A stretch of DNA of 14,702 nucleotides from CAYJAD01 sp964372165 (GCA_964372165.1 CAYJPT010000052.1:1-14702), one strand, 5' to 3'; shown: positions 1 through 6,250, counted from the stretch's first letter. The notes: generated from the letters alone by a model not told the origin. Numbers and translations: made by a program.

Positions 1-27
1 TTTTTTGCGTCCCGCAGGGCGAATGAA

Positions 28-82
28 GGCAGTGTGCCTTTCTGATTTATTCTGCTTGCAGAATAAATCAGCATTTCCTTAA
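28..82 (+). repeat. Dispersed hairpin repeat, left copy
   Basis: This 55-base unit recurs in inverted orientation at 14648-14702 with a single mismatch (C at 55). Its core is a perfect 14-bp inverted repeat, ctgatttattctgc / gcagaataaatcag, with a TT loop. Just before it a 6-bp arm pair, aaggca / tgcctt, closes on GTG (26-40). The hairpin is followed by a T-rich but interrupted tract, so it may act as a terminator for a gene to the left or as a REP-like element. Relative to the gene it precedes (hflK) it has the same orientation as the right copy has to its own downstream gene. No coding potential is seen. The repeat itself is certain; its role is not. Confidence 0.85.
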
Positions 83-101
83 AGTTTATTTACAGTATTT
101 G

Positions 102-130
102 TTGTGCCCTCGTCTACAATTGTTTATAGC
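102..130 (+). promoter_or_regulatory. Candidate promoter upstream of hflK
   Basis: TTGTGC (102-107) and TATAGC (125-130) stand 17 bases apart, giving a moderate sigma-70-type match about 130 bases before hflK. A second candidate, TTGACC (223-228) with TATTTA (246-251) at 17 bases, would start transcription almost at the hflK ATG. Neither is a strong match, so the choice is open. Confidence 0.3.
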
Positions 131-260
131 CTAAGTTAAGTTATTTGCATGTTTGCGTACATGTAGTTGATTCATTATGCAATATCCATGAATAAATAAA
201 GCATTTGATTATGACTTATACCTTGACCAGTTCCAAGTAGTGACTTATTTATAATGTATT

Positions 261-1406
261 ATGAATTGGGACTGGGATAAACTACAAGAAAAACGGCAAA
301 GGCAGTCGCGCCAAACCCCTCCACCTAGTGGTGGTAATGGTGGTGGCTCAGGCGACAATGGCGGTAATAATCGCCAACCTCCAATCAATTTTAAACAATT
401 TCCTGAGAACCCACTAAGTGGTAAATTTAGTGCGCCTAGCAAAAAAGGTATTTGGATACTGCTTGGCGTAGTTCTTGGTGTTTGGCTTTTGTCAGGTATT
501 TTTATTGTAAATCCTGATGAAGAAGGTATCGTCTTACGATTTGGTAAGTATGTACGTACCGTAGGACCGGGACCGCACTATCATTTACCCTCACCCATTG
601 AAAGTGTATATAAGCCAAAGGTCACACAAGTTTTGCGTGGCGAGGTGGGCTTTCGTTCTATAGGACAAGAGCGTAGCTTCCAGCAAGGGCAAGTAAGAAC
701 AGTGCCTGAAGAGGCTTCCATGCTTACTGGTGATGAAAATATTGTAAATGTGCAATTTAGCGTGCAATACAAAATTAAAGATCCGGTGGAATATCTCTTT
801 AATGTTACTGATCAAGCGGCAGTTGTACGCAATGCTGCTGAGGCTGCCATGCGCGAAGTTATAGGTAAAAGTATGATTGATTCAGCCTTAACTGATGGTA
901 AAATACAAATTCAAAGTGATGCTACGGATTTATTACAAAAAATATTGAATAGATATGAAATTGGCGTGCAAATTATTGCCGTGCAATTACAAGATGTGCA
1001 TCCACCTCAAGAAGTAATTGATGCTTTTAAAGATGTTGCCTCAGCACGTGAAGATAAAAGCCGTATTATAAATGAGGCTGAAGCATACCGTAACGAACTG
1101 TTACCCGTTGCTCGTGGTCGTGGTGCCGAGCTTGAAAACCAAGCTCAATCTTATAAAGAAACACGCATTCAAGGTGCACAAGGTGAAACGCAACGTTTCT
1201 TAGCTGTACTTGTAGAATATGAAAAGGCTGCTGACGTTACAAAAAAGCGTCTGTACTATGAAGCTATGGAAGATATATTAACTAACGCTACTGATAAAAT
1301 TATTATACCAGAAGGTACTGCAGATAGAATTTTACCATTTTTACCCCTTGAAAAAGGTACAAATGTCAATGCTAAAGGTGCTGCAGCCGCAGGAGGAGCA
1401 AAATAA
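261..1406 (+). CDS. hflK: HflK, SPFH/band-7 membrane protein, FtsH modulator subunit
   Basis: HflK pairs with HflC in a large periplasm-facing assembly on the inner membrane that surrounds and restrains the ATP-dependent protease FtsH. The 381-residue product has a charged start, a Gly/Asn/Pro-rich flexible segment (about 20-45), one transmembrane helix (about 63-83) and the typical opening of the SPFH domain (NPDEEGIVLRFGKY at 84-97, then VGPGPHYHLPSP). An Ala/Glu-rich coiled-coil follows (about 255-335), with a Gly/Ala tail. Length and order are normal for the family. The MNWDWDKLQ start is typical, but no Shine-Dalgarno is visible before it. The stop overlaps the hflC start by one base (TAATG), so the two are translationally coupled. 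Function is assigned from the family and from the adjacent hflC. Confidence 0.95.
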   Translation: MNWDWDKLQEKRQRQSRQTPPPSGGNGGGSGDNGGNNRQPPINFKQFPENPLSGKFSAPSKKGIWILLGVVLGVWLLSGIFIVNPDEEGIVLRFGKYVRTVGPGPHYHLPSPIESVYKPKVTQVLRGEVGFRSIGQERSFQQGQVRTVPEEASMLTGDENIVNVQFSVQYKIKDPVEYLFNVTDQAAVVRNAAEAAMREVIGKSMIDSALTDGKIQIQSDATDLLQKILNRYEIGVQIIAVQLQDVHPPQEVIDAFKDVASAREDKSRIINEAEAYRNELLPVARGRGAELENQAQSYKETRIQGAQGETQRFLAVLVEYEKAADVTKKRLYYEAMEDILTNATDKIIIPEGTADRILPFLPLEKGTNVNAKGAAAAGGAK

Positions 1407-2254
1407 TGAATAAATCTCCTCTAAGTTTAGTAATTGCTCTTTTTATAGTGGTAGTATTGGCTTGGCAAAGTTTCTTTGTCGTGCATGAAACGGAGAAGGC
1501 CCTTGTACTACAATTAGGTGTGCCAAAGGATACGATTTATGGTCCGGGCCTACATTTTAAGTTACCATTTATCCAAAACATTATTTACTTTGATGCTCGA
1601 ATTCTTGATTATGATGCTCGCCCCACAGAAGCTTTTACTGTCGATAAAAAAGCTATTGTTTTAGATAACTATGCCCGTTGGCGCATAGAAGATCCTTTAC
1701 AGTTCTATCGCACAATGCGCACCATTCCTGGAGCTCAAGCTCGCCTTGATGACGTAGTATATTCTCAACTACGTGCTCTTGTAGGTGGTTACACTTTGAC
1801 AGAAGTAGTATCGACCCAGCGTGCGCAAATTATGGAAGAGGTTACTACGCGTGTCGCTAACCTTATGCGAGGATTTGGGGTTGAGGTGGTTGATGTACGC
1901 ATTAAACGCACAGATTTGCCCGCGGAAAACCAACGCGCAATATTTGAGCGTATGCGTGCCGAGCGCGAACGCCAAGCAAAACAATATCGTTCTGAAGGAG
2001 TTGAGGAATCTACACGTATTCGATCTGATGCTGACCGCCAAAGAGCGGTAATTTTGGCTGAGGCCGCTAGAAAGGCTGAAATTATTCGTGGTGAAGGTGA
2101 TGCTATTGCTGCAAAAACCTATGCGGATGCTTTTAGTCAAGCACCTGAATTTTTTGATTTTCAACGTGGCCTGGATACTTTACGTAAATCATTGCGTAAT
2201 AATAGCCGTATTGTGCTTTCTCAAGAAAATCCAGTGCTTAAACCCCTACAGTAA
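1406..2254 (+). CDS. hflC: HflC, SPFH/band-7 membrane protein, partner of HflK
   Basis: HflC is the second subunit of the HflKC complex that modulates FtsH proteolysis at the inner membrane. The 282-residue product has an N-terminal transmembrane anchor (about 6-26), then the SPFH domain (VHETEKALVLQLGVP at 26-40, GPGLHFKLPF at 47-56, DARILDYDARP at 63-73). An Arg/Glu/Ala-rich coiled-coil follows (about 175-245), then the usual LRKSL-type C-terminal segment (259-263). Length is normal for HflC. A strong ribosome site, AGGAGG, lies about 9 bases before the ATG, inside the end of hflK. It is the middle gene of a probable three-gene operon; the regulator follows after 21 bases. Confidence 0.95.
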   Translation: MNKSPLSLVIALFIVVVLAWQSFFVVHETEKALVLQLGVPKDTIYGPGLHFKLPFIQNIIYFDARILDYDARPTEAFTVDKKAIVLDNYARWRIEDPLQFYRTMRTIPGAQARLDDVVYSQLRALVGGYTLTEVVSTQRAQIMEEVTTRVANLMRGFGVEVVDVRIKRTDLPAENQRAIFERMRAERERQAKQYRSEGVEESTRIRSDADRQRAVILAEAARKAEIIRGEGDAIAAKTYADAFSQAPEFFDFQRGLDTLRKSLRNNSRIVLSQENPVLKPLQ

Positions 2255-2275
2255 GGGCAAATTAGAGGGGGGCTT

Positions 2276-2971
2276 ATGTCCTCATTTTTAGAAGCATATG
2301 AGCGAATAAAATTCGCAACGCATACAAAAACTCAAGTAGAATTAGCTAAGGTACTCGATATAAGGCAATCAAGCATTTCTGATGCTAAAAGACGTAATTC
2401 AGTACCGGCTGATTGGTTTATGAAGCTTTTTGAAAAATTTGGTCTTAATCCAGATTGGCTTAAGCAAGGCGTTGGTCCTATGTACCTACGTACTGAACAA
2501 GGTTATGAACCTCAAGAAGCATTGATTAGTGGTTTAGGTGAAGACCCCACTCACTATGGTGACCCTGCTGCAAAAAGTGTTATACTTACAGTTCACGGTA
2601 TGAGCTGTGAGTATAAAGACGGGGATGTTGCACCCTTGCTTCCGCAAGTAGGTAAGATATCACTGCCACTTAATTTTGCAGGTCCAAGTGTAACAGTTGT
2701 ACGAATGGATGCACCAAATATGGAGCCAAATATTGTACGTAATGCCTATATAGGTGTTGATACTGTAGCTACCATGCCAATTTCTGGCACAGTGTATGCT
2801 ATTTACTCACCGCATGAGGGGCTAACTGTAAAAAGGCTTTTCCTTGATGACAATTCACAATCCTACCTTTTACGCTCTGATGCACCTCTTTATCCTGAAA
2901 GTAGTGTAGATGCATCGGCACTTACTCCCCGCATAATGGGGCGTGTGGTATGGGTTTTACAGCAAATCTAA
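2276..2971 (+). CDS. CI-type HTH regulator with S24/LexA-like C-terminal domain lacking the catalytic Ser
   Basis: This 231-residue product has an N-terminal CI-repressor type helix-turn-helix (about 5-68; QVELAKVLDIRQSSISDAKRR at 20-40, then a PADW/NPDWL segment) and a C-terminal LexA/S24-like beta domain (about 100-231). S24 peptidases carry a Ser-Met-x-Pro nucleophile motif. Here the matching stretch is DAPNMEP (145-151), with Asn148 in place of Ser, while the general-base Lys is kept (VKRL, Lys186). Self-cleavage is therefore unlikely, and the domain may serve dimerisation or ligand sensing. The ribosome site is a G-rich run (AGGGGGG) just before the ATG. It sits 21 bases after hflC and ends at a terminator, so it is probably co-transcribed with hflKC. 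Target genes are unknown. A phage origin is not supported by any neighbour. Confidence 0.85.
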   Translation: MSSFLEAYERIKFATHTKTQVELAKVLDIRQSSISDAKRRNSVPADWFMKLFEKFGLNPDWLKQGVGPMYLRTEQGYEPQEALISGLGEDPTHYGDPAAKSVILTVHGMSCEYKDGDVAPLLPQVGKISLPLNFAGPSVTVVRMDAPNMEPNIVRNAYIGVDTVATMPISGTVYAIYSPHEGLTVKRLFLDDNSQSYLLRSDAPLYPESSVDASALTPRIMGRVVWVLQQI

Positions 2972-2990
2972 ATATAATAACTTAGTTGCT

Positions 2991-3026
2991 AAAAGGGGAG
3001 GCTTAGGTCTTCCCTTTTTTATTTTT
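2991..3026 (+). terminator. Rho-independent terminator of the hflK-hflC-regulator operon
   Basis: The arms AAAAGGGGAGG and TCTTCCCTTTT pair through about 11 positions with two G.U pairs and close on a short CTTAGG loop. The 3' arm runs straight into CTTTTTTATTTTT. It begins 20 bases after the regulator stop, as expected for the end of this operon. Confidence 0.8.
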
Positions 3027-3055
3027 AAATCACTGAGATTGGGTTATATATAATT

Positions 3056-3294
3056 AAGACTCCTGCACAATTACTTTTTCAGTATAATTTTGTGGAAATT
3101 GTAAAAAAATTTACAGTGCAGGACTAAAGTGTAAAAAATCAATCGCTTGCGTTGCTTTCTATAGCCGTAAGGCTCGTCCATCGCCTAACGGCTACGGCTT
3201 CGCCGCTCTTCGGGTAGGACTCTTGATTTATCGGCCGCATTGACTACTGTCAACGCTCCATAAGACTGCGCACAATGAATTGTGCAGGAGTCTT
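3056..3294. mobile_element. MITE-like non-autonomous element (239 bp)
   Basis: The ends are perfect 17-bp inverted repeats, aagactcctgcacaatt at 3056-3072 and its complement at 3278-3294. Both are flanked by the 5-bp direct repeat TAATT (3051-3055 and 3295-3299), consistent with a target-site duplication. Each end also has an inverted partial copy just inside it: tcctgcac pairs with gtgcagga at 3116-3123, and aagact/gcacaat at 3262-3276 pairs with the right end. The interior (about 3130-3275) is visibly more GC-rich than all surrounding DNA and carries no transposase reading frame. This fits an IS-derived element mobilised in trans. The parent family is not recognised. Confidence 0.7.
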
Positions 3295-3351
3295 TAATTA
3301 CTGAAAATTGTTTTATATAAATTTGCTACCATATTTTTTTTGCACATTGCA

Positions 3352-3378
3352 TTAAGTGTTTTAATGGCTGTCCGATAA
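3352..3378 (+). promoter_or_regulatory. Sigma-28 (FliA)-like promoter
   Basis: TTAAGTGT (3352-3359), an 11-base spacer and TCCGATAA (3371-3378) match the flagellar sigma-28 consensus TAAAGTTT-N11-GCCGATAA at 6 of 8 and 7 of 8 positions with exact spacing. It lies about 105 bases upstream of a terminator with no gene between. The match is good by eye, but no experimental support exists. Confidence 0.4.
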
Positions 3379-3387
3379 TAAACATTA

Positions 3388-3518
3388 AGGTACAGCCTAT
3401 AGTGGGTTTGCTTTTAAAGTGGCCCAGACCTTTGTTATGTGAAATAATTACACATGACACCGGCACTCCCGCGCCGAGTCTTAAAATGCCTAAGCTCATA
3501 AAGTTTAGGCATTTTTAA
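3388..3518 (+). ncRNA. Candidate small RNA ending at an intrinsic terminator
   Basis: This is a short non-coding segment between the sigma-28-like promoter and the terminator. Within it, gttatgtg and cacatgac form an 8-bp stem (one G.U) around an AT-rich loop, and cggc / gccg close on actcccgc. The ggttt / agacc arms can pair upstream. The segment is more GC-rich and more structured than the flanking DNA, and no reading frame with a ribosome site is seen. It does not resemble 6S, SRP RNA, tmRNA or tRNA by the motifs I checked. The start is inferred from the promoter position. Confidence 0.35.
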
Positions 3519-3520
3519 TT
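3483..3520 (+). terminator. Intrinsic terminator not linked to a coding gene
   Basis: AAAATGCCTAA pairs with TTAGGCATTTT across an 11-base loop and is followed by TAATTTTTT. It is more than 500 bases past the regulator stop, and that operon already has its own terminator, so this one probably ends a separate short transcript. Confidence 0.65.
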
Positions 3521-3639
3521 TTTTATGACTTATGCAATTAAACAGCATCAGCATTTATTATTTTGAAATATAATAATCTTCGGCGTCAATTGCTTTATTA
3601 AATTCTTTGTACAAAAAATTCTGTAAAAAAATAATAACT

Positions 3640-3680
3640 AATTTCAATTGAAATAATTTCAAAATAATTTCAATTTTTTT
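3640..3680. promoter_or_regulatory. Overlapping AT-rich palindromes, possible operator
   Basis: The block contains three AATTTCAA units. They form a perfect 14-bp palindrome, atttcaattgaaat (3641-3654), and an overlapping perfect 7-1-7 palindrome, ttgaaataatttcaa (3648-3662), with a third half-site before a T run. The 7-1-7 layout recalls Fur-family sites, but the sequence is not a clear consensus match. It lies about 150 bases upstream of the HD-domain gene. Confidence 0.3.
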
Positions 3681-3810
3681 TTGGACAATGGACATAAAAC
3701 AAGCTATTTTTATATTATCTTAATTATAGAGTGAAAAGACTGTTTTTGTAAAAAAAATGTATAAATAGTCTTAATTATAAATATGTTATTGTTTTTAATT
3801 AGTAGGTATT

Positions 3811-4443
3811 ATGAGTTTACATAAACCAGTACATCCTTTGTCAGTTTTACCTTATCTTGACCTGCACTCAGAGCATGTGCCAACAATTCCTGATGATGCT
3901 GCTTGTTTTGCTTTGTGGGATTATTATGAAATGCTGGATAATATTCGCATACATTCACTGCTGGTAGCAGATTTTGCAACAGCATTGGCAAAGCTTGCTG
4001 TCAGCAATGGGTGTAATGTATGTGTACCTTCTATTCGTGCTAGTGCTTTGCTTCACGATATTGCAAAAAGCTATACTATTAGTCACGGTGGTAGCCATGC
4101 CCAAAAAGGTGCGTCATGGGTTATAAGTGCAACAGGTAACAGAAAAATAGCTCAAGGTGTTGCCATGCATGTTCATTGGCCGTGGCATTTACCTAATGAT
4201 ATATGCCAATTACCTTTTTTTGTAATGTATGCAGACAAGCGTGTTATGCATGAAAAATGTGTTTCCCTTAATGCTCGATATGAAGACTTATTAATTCGTT
4301 ATGGCATTACAGAAGCACATAAGGCGTCAATCCATGAATCATATATGCAAGGTAAAGATATTGAGCAAGCTTTATCTGTACGATTGGGAGTTAATTTAGA
4401 TGCGTATACTTTTGATAGTGGGCGGCTGGTCCAACGAGCGTGA
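3811..4443 (+). CDS. HD-domain metal-dependent phosphohydrolase
   Basis: This 210-residue soluble protein has the HD-superfamily signature: His48 (NIRIHSLLVADF), the His82-Asp83 pair in ALLHDIAKS, His96 (SHAQKGASWV), His120/His122 (AMHVHWPW) and Asp142 (YADKRV). These residues coordinate one or two divalent metals in the family, which hydrolyses phosphate esters of nucleotides or related small molecules. The substrate cannot be read from the sequence. The C-terminal 60 residues are helical. A weak ribosome site (AGTAGG) precedes the ATG. The 3' end overlaps ddl by 44 bases, so expression is coupled to peptidoglycan precursor synthesis, though a direct role there is inference. Confidence 0.85.
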   Translation: MSLHKPVHPLSVLPYLDLHSEHVPTIPDDAACFALWDYYEMLDNIRIHSLLVADFATALAKLAVSNGCNVCVPSIRASALLHDIAKSYTISHGGSHAQKGASWVISATGNRKIAQGVAMHVHWPWHLPNDICQLPFFVMYADKRVMHEKCVSLNARYEDLLIRYGITEAHKASIHESYMQGKDIEQALSVRLGVNLDAYTFDSGRLVQRA

Positions 4444-5308
4444 TGTATCAATTAATGGTGGTAAAAATATTGCCACGGCATTAAATGGACGTGGTCATAG
4501 TGTCACATTTTTTGATTTGAGCCTTGGTTTTGATAATTTACTTAACATAGCTAAACAACATGACTTTGCCTTTATTAATTTGCATGGTGTACCAGGAGAG
4601 GATGGTCTTGTGCAAAGCATGCTTGACTCTATCAATATACCTTATCAAGGTAGTGGTGCTGCAGCCTCTTTTTTATCTTTACATAAAGCAGCTACTAAAC
4701 AAGTTTATCGCATGGCGCAAATTCCAACTCCCGATTGGGAATTTTTATCGACCCCACCACCTTCCCATTGGGAACCAAGTTTTCATTATCCCATTTTTGT
4801 AAAAAGTAATACAGGTGGTTCTTCATTACTATTGTTTTGTACAAATAATAGACAAGAGCTTGATATTGCAATGGAAAAAATTTTTGCTGCCGGCTGTGAT
4901 GTACTTATTGAACCTAGCATTGCTGGTGTTGATACAACATGTGGCGTACTTGGGGATATAGCTTTGCCACCAATTCTTATTCGACCTCAAGGTGATTTTT
5001 TTGACTACGCAAGCAAATACGAAAAAGGTGGAGCAGAAGAAATTTGCCCAGCCCCGTTACCTGCACATATAAATACTAAAATGCAAGAATTGGCTCTACA
5101 AGCTCATCGTGCCTTAGGACTTTATGGATATAGCCGTACAGACTTTAGACTTATGGATGATGAAAACTTATTTGTTATTGAAACTAACACATTACCAGGC
5201 ATGACCAATACAAGTCTTATTCCTCAAGAAGCAGCAGAGATTGGAATCAATTTTGGAGATTTATTAGAAAAACTTATTGATTTTGGTTTGCAGCGTAATA
5301 AAGTGTAG
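4400..5308 (+). CDS. ddl: D-alanine--D-alanine ligase
   Basis: Ddl joins two D-alanines with ATP to give the dipeptide for UDP-MurNAc-pentapeptide in the cytoplasm. The 302-residue product matches the family along its length: GGWSNERDVSINGG (8-21), LHGVPGEDGLVQ (61-72), IPYQGSGAAAS (80-90) with Lys96, the ATP-grasp FVKSNTGGSS (133-142), CPAP (216-219), YSRTDFRLMDDE (244-255) and the catalytic/metal end ETNTLPGMTNTSLIP (261-275). Two positions are unusual. The normal KPN before GSS is KSN, and the segment after it (LLLF) is more hydrophobic than the usual GV. The ATG at 4400 lies inside the HD gene; GGGAG about 9 bases upstream and the family-typical N-terminus support it. No terminator is evident after the stop. 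Confidence 0.93.
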   Translation: MRILLIVGGWSNERDVSINGGKNIATALNGRGHSVTFFDLSLGFDNLLNIAKQHDFAFINLHGVPGEDGLVQSMLDSINIPYQGSGAAASFLSLHKAATKQVYRMAQIPTPDWEFLSTPPPSHWEPSFHYPIFVKSNTGGSSLLLFCTNNRQELDIAMEKIFAAGCDVLIEPSIAGVDTTCGVLGDIALPPILIRPQGDFFDYASKYEKGGAEEICPAPLPAHINTKMQELALQAHRALGLYGYSRTDFRLMDDENLFVIETNTLPGMTNTSLIPQEAAEIGINFGDLLEKLIDFGLQRNKV

Positions 5309-5728
5309 CTTTGTAAAATACCAAGCAAGTTAGAAAAGTTTGCAAAAAATTGTCCATAACATAAAGTTTAGTAAAACAAAAATGCGCATACATGTATTTT
5401 GTTATGCTTAACAACTAGCTTAGTGGGCAAGGTAAACACAAGAGATTAATAATTTTATGACAAAACTGGGTTTAAAATATCGTTGATATTAAAGTAAATT
5501 TAATAAACATGCTTTTAGGCATTAACAGTCTTGCAAAATGAGTTAATATTGCTTTGCGTGTTTTTTTCGTAAGTTATGTTTTGCAAAGTTTGCGAGAACA
5601 CTTTGTGTTCTTTAGGGCGAATTATTTTGCCTACCCAAGAGGCACTTGTGATGTGTGTTTTTTTCTGAGAAATACGTGTAAACGTAATTTTCAGCATGGA
5701 CTAATTATTTTACAAGGGGGATTTATTC
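5309..5728. other. Intergenic region between ddl and the secreted-protein gene
   Basis: There is no credible gene in these 420 bases. Visible structure includes loose inverted repeats cataaca / tgttatg (5355-5361, 5400-5406), a 7-bp hairpin agaacac-TTT-gtgttct (5595-5611), and a longer stem-loop just before the next gene, listed separately. Neither a ddl terminator nor a confident promoter could be identified. Confidence 0.5.
5665..5694 (+). promoter_or_regulatory. Leader stem-loop upstream of the secreted-protein gene
   Basis: ctgagaaatacgt (5665-5677) pairs with acgtaattttcag (5682-5694) around a GTAA tetraloop. This is 13 positions with one G.U and one mismatch, 34 bases before the start codon. 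It follows a run of seven T. It is not followed by a T run, so it is not a standard terminator. It could stabilise the mRNA or control access to the downstream AAGGGGG ribosome site. Confidence 0.4.
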
Positions 5729-6250
5729 ATGCAGCGTTTATTTTTCTTACTATTGTTTTGTGGAGTAATGCTTTATGCACAGAGTGTGCATGCTATTAGC
5801 ATAGGAGGAAGTGTGCGTGGTGGTGGTTTTGGCTTTGGTGTTTCCTCTGATGGTTCAGCCACAGTAAGAGGAGGTACAGGTCATGTAGGTGGATCTGTAC
5901 ATGTGGATTCAAATTCAAATAATTCATCATCTAGTCAAAGTAGCTCAAATTCACAAAATTCTTCCGCATCAAATTATAATGATGTCAAAGTGATTTTTCA
6001 AATATCACCCAATGAATTGCCAAAGTATAAAGGGAAAACACCTAAAGTATACGCTAGATTAAATGGAGCTTTATTGTATTCCGACACTATTTTCTTGGGT
6101 TATAATAGGACCAATAAGCAAATTGAAATCAAGGTAATTGATCCAGATGGTAGCATACGCCACAGTGCTATGTTTGATAAAGATATACGTATAAGGGTAA
6201 GCAAGGGAGATTGCCAAATGGTAGGAAATGATTTTATTTGCCCACAATAG
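5729..6250 (+). CDS. Small secreted Gly/Ser-Asn-rich protein of unknown function
   Basis: I do not recognise this 173-residue protein. It has a clear Sec signal peptide (hydrophobic 4-16, probable cleavage after VHA at 20-22). A Gly-rich segment with alternating small and aromatic residues follows (24-58, SIGGSVRGGGFGFGV). Next come a low-complexity Ser/Asn linker (61-83) and a C-terminal domain of about 90 residues rich in beta-strand pattern. That domain ends with two Cys (162, 171) placed to form a disulfide (GDCQMVGNDFICPQ). It is expected in the periplasm or outside the cell. A strong ribosome site (AAGGGGG) fixes the start. It stands alone, with a stem-loop in its leader and converging on the kinase gene. 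No enzymatic motif is seen. Confidence 0.75.
   Translation: MQRLFFLLLFCGVMLYAQSVHAISIGGSVRGGGFGFGVSSDGSATVRGGTGHVGGSVHVDSNSNNSSSSQSSSNSQNSSASNYNDVKVIFQISPNELPKYKGKTPKVYARLNGALLYSDTIFLGYNRTNKQIEIKVIDPDGSIRHSAMFDKDIRIRVSKGDCQMVGNDFICPQ

Larger units (their letters stand above)
3031..3810. other. Long gene-free region with mobile repeat, candidate RNA and AT-rich operator-like DNA
   Basis: No convincing coding sequence is present in these 780 bases. In order they hold a 239-bp MITE-like element (3056-3294), a sigma-28-like promoter (3352-3378), a hairpin-rich segment ending in a terminator (to about 3518), and very AT-rich DNA with nested palindromes (3640-3675) and an 11-base direct repeat TCTTAATTATA (3718-3728 and 3769-3779). 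The last part presumably contains the promoter of the HD-ddl operon, but no clear -35/-10 pair is seen. Confidence 0.7.

Noticed and set aside
1769..2164. A 131-codon antisense reading frame inside hflC
   Set aside because: It is a shadow of the conserved hflC coding strand, with no ribosome site and no recognisable domain.
2276..2971. CI-like regulator as evidence for a prophage
   Set aside because: No phage structural, integrase or replication gene is near, and the gene sits tightly in the hflKC operon before a terminator.
3056..3294. A transposase remnant inside the GC-rich interior of the element
   Set aside because: Short open stretches on the minus strand (about 25 codons) show no transposase motif and are broken by stops.
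3388..3518. A known RNA (6S, SRP, tmRNA or tRNA) in the structured segment
   Set aside because: None of the defining motifs was seen: no CCA-type acceptor or tRNA arms, no SRP GGAAG region, no tmRNA tag frame, no long 6S-like closing stem.
3640..3680. A CRISPR array or regular short tandem repeats in the AT-rich block
   Set aside because: The units are 8 bases, partly overlapping and inverted, with no spacer structure and no cas genes nearby.
5554..5799. An 81-codon reading frame overlapping the start of the secreted-protein gene
   Set aside because: It has no ribosome site, a composition typical of out-of-frame AT-rich DNA, and it conflicts with the well-supported signal-peptide start at 5729.
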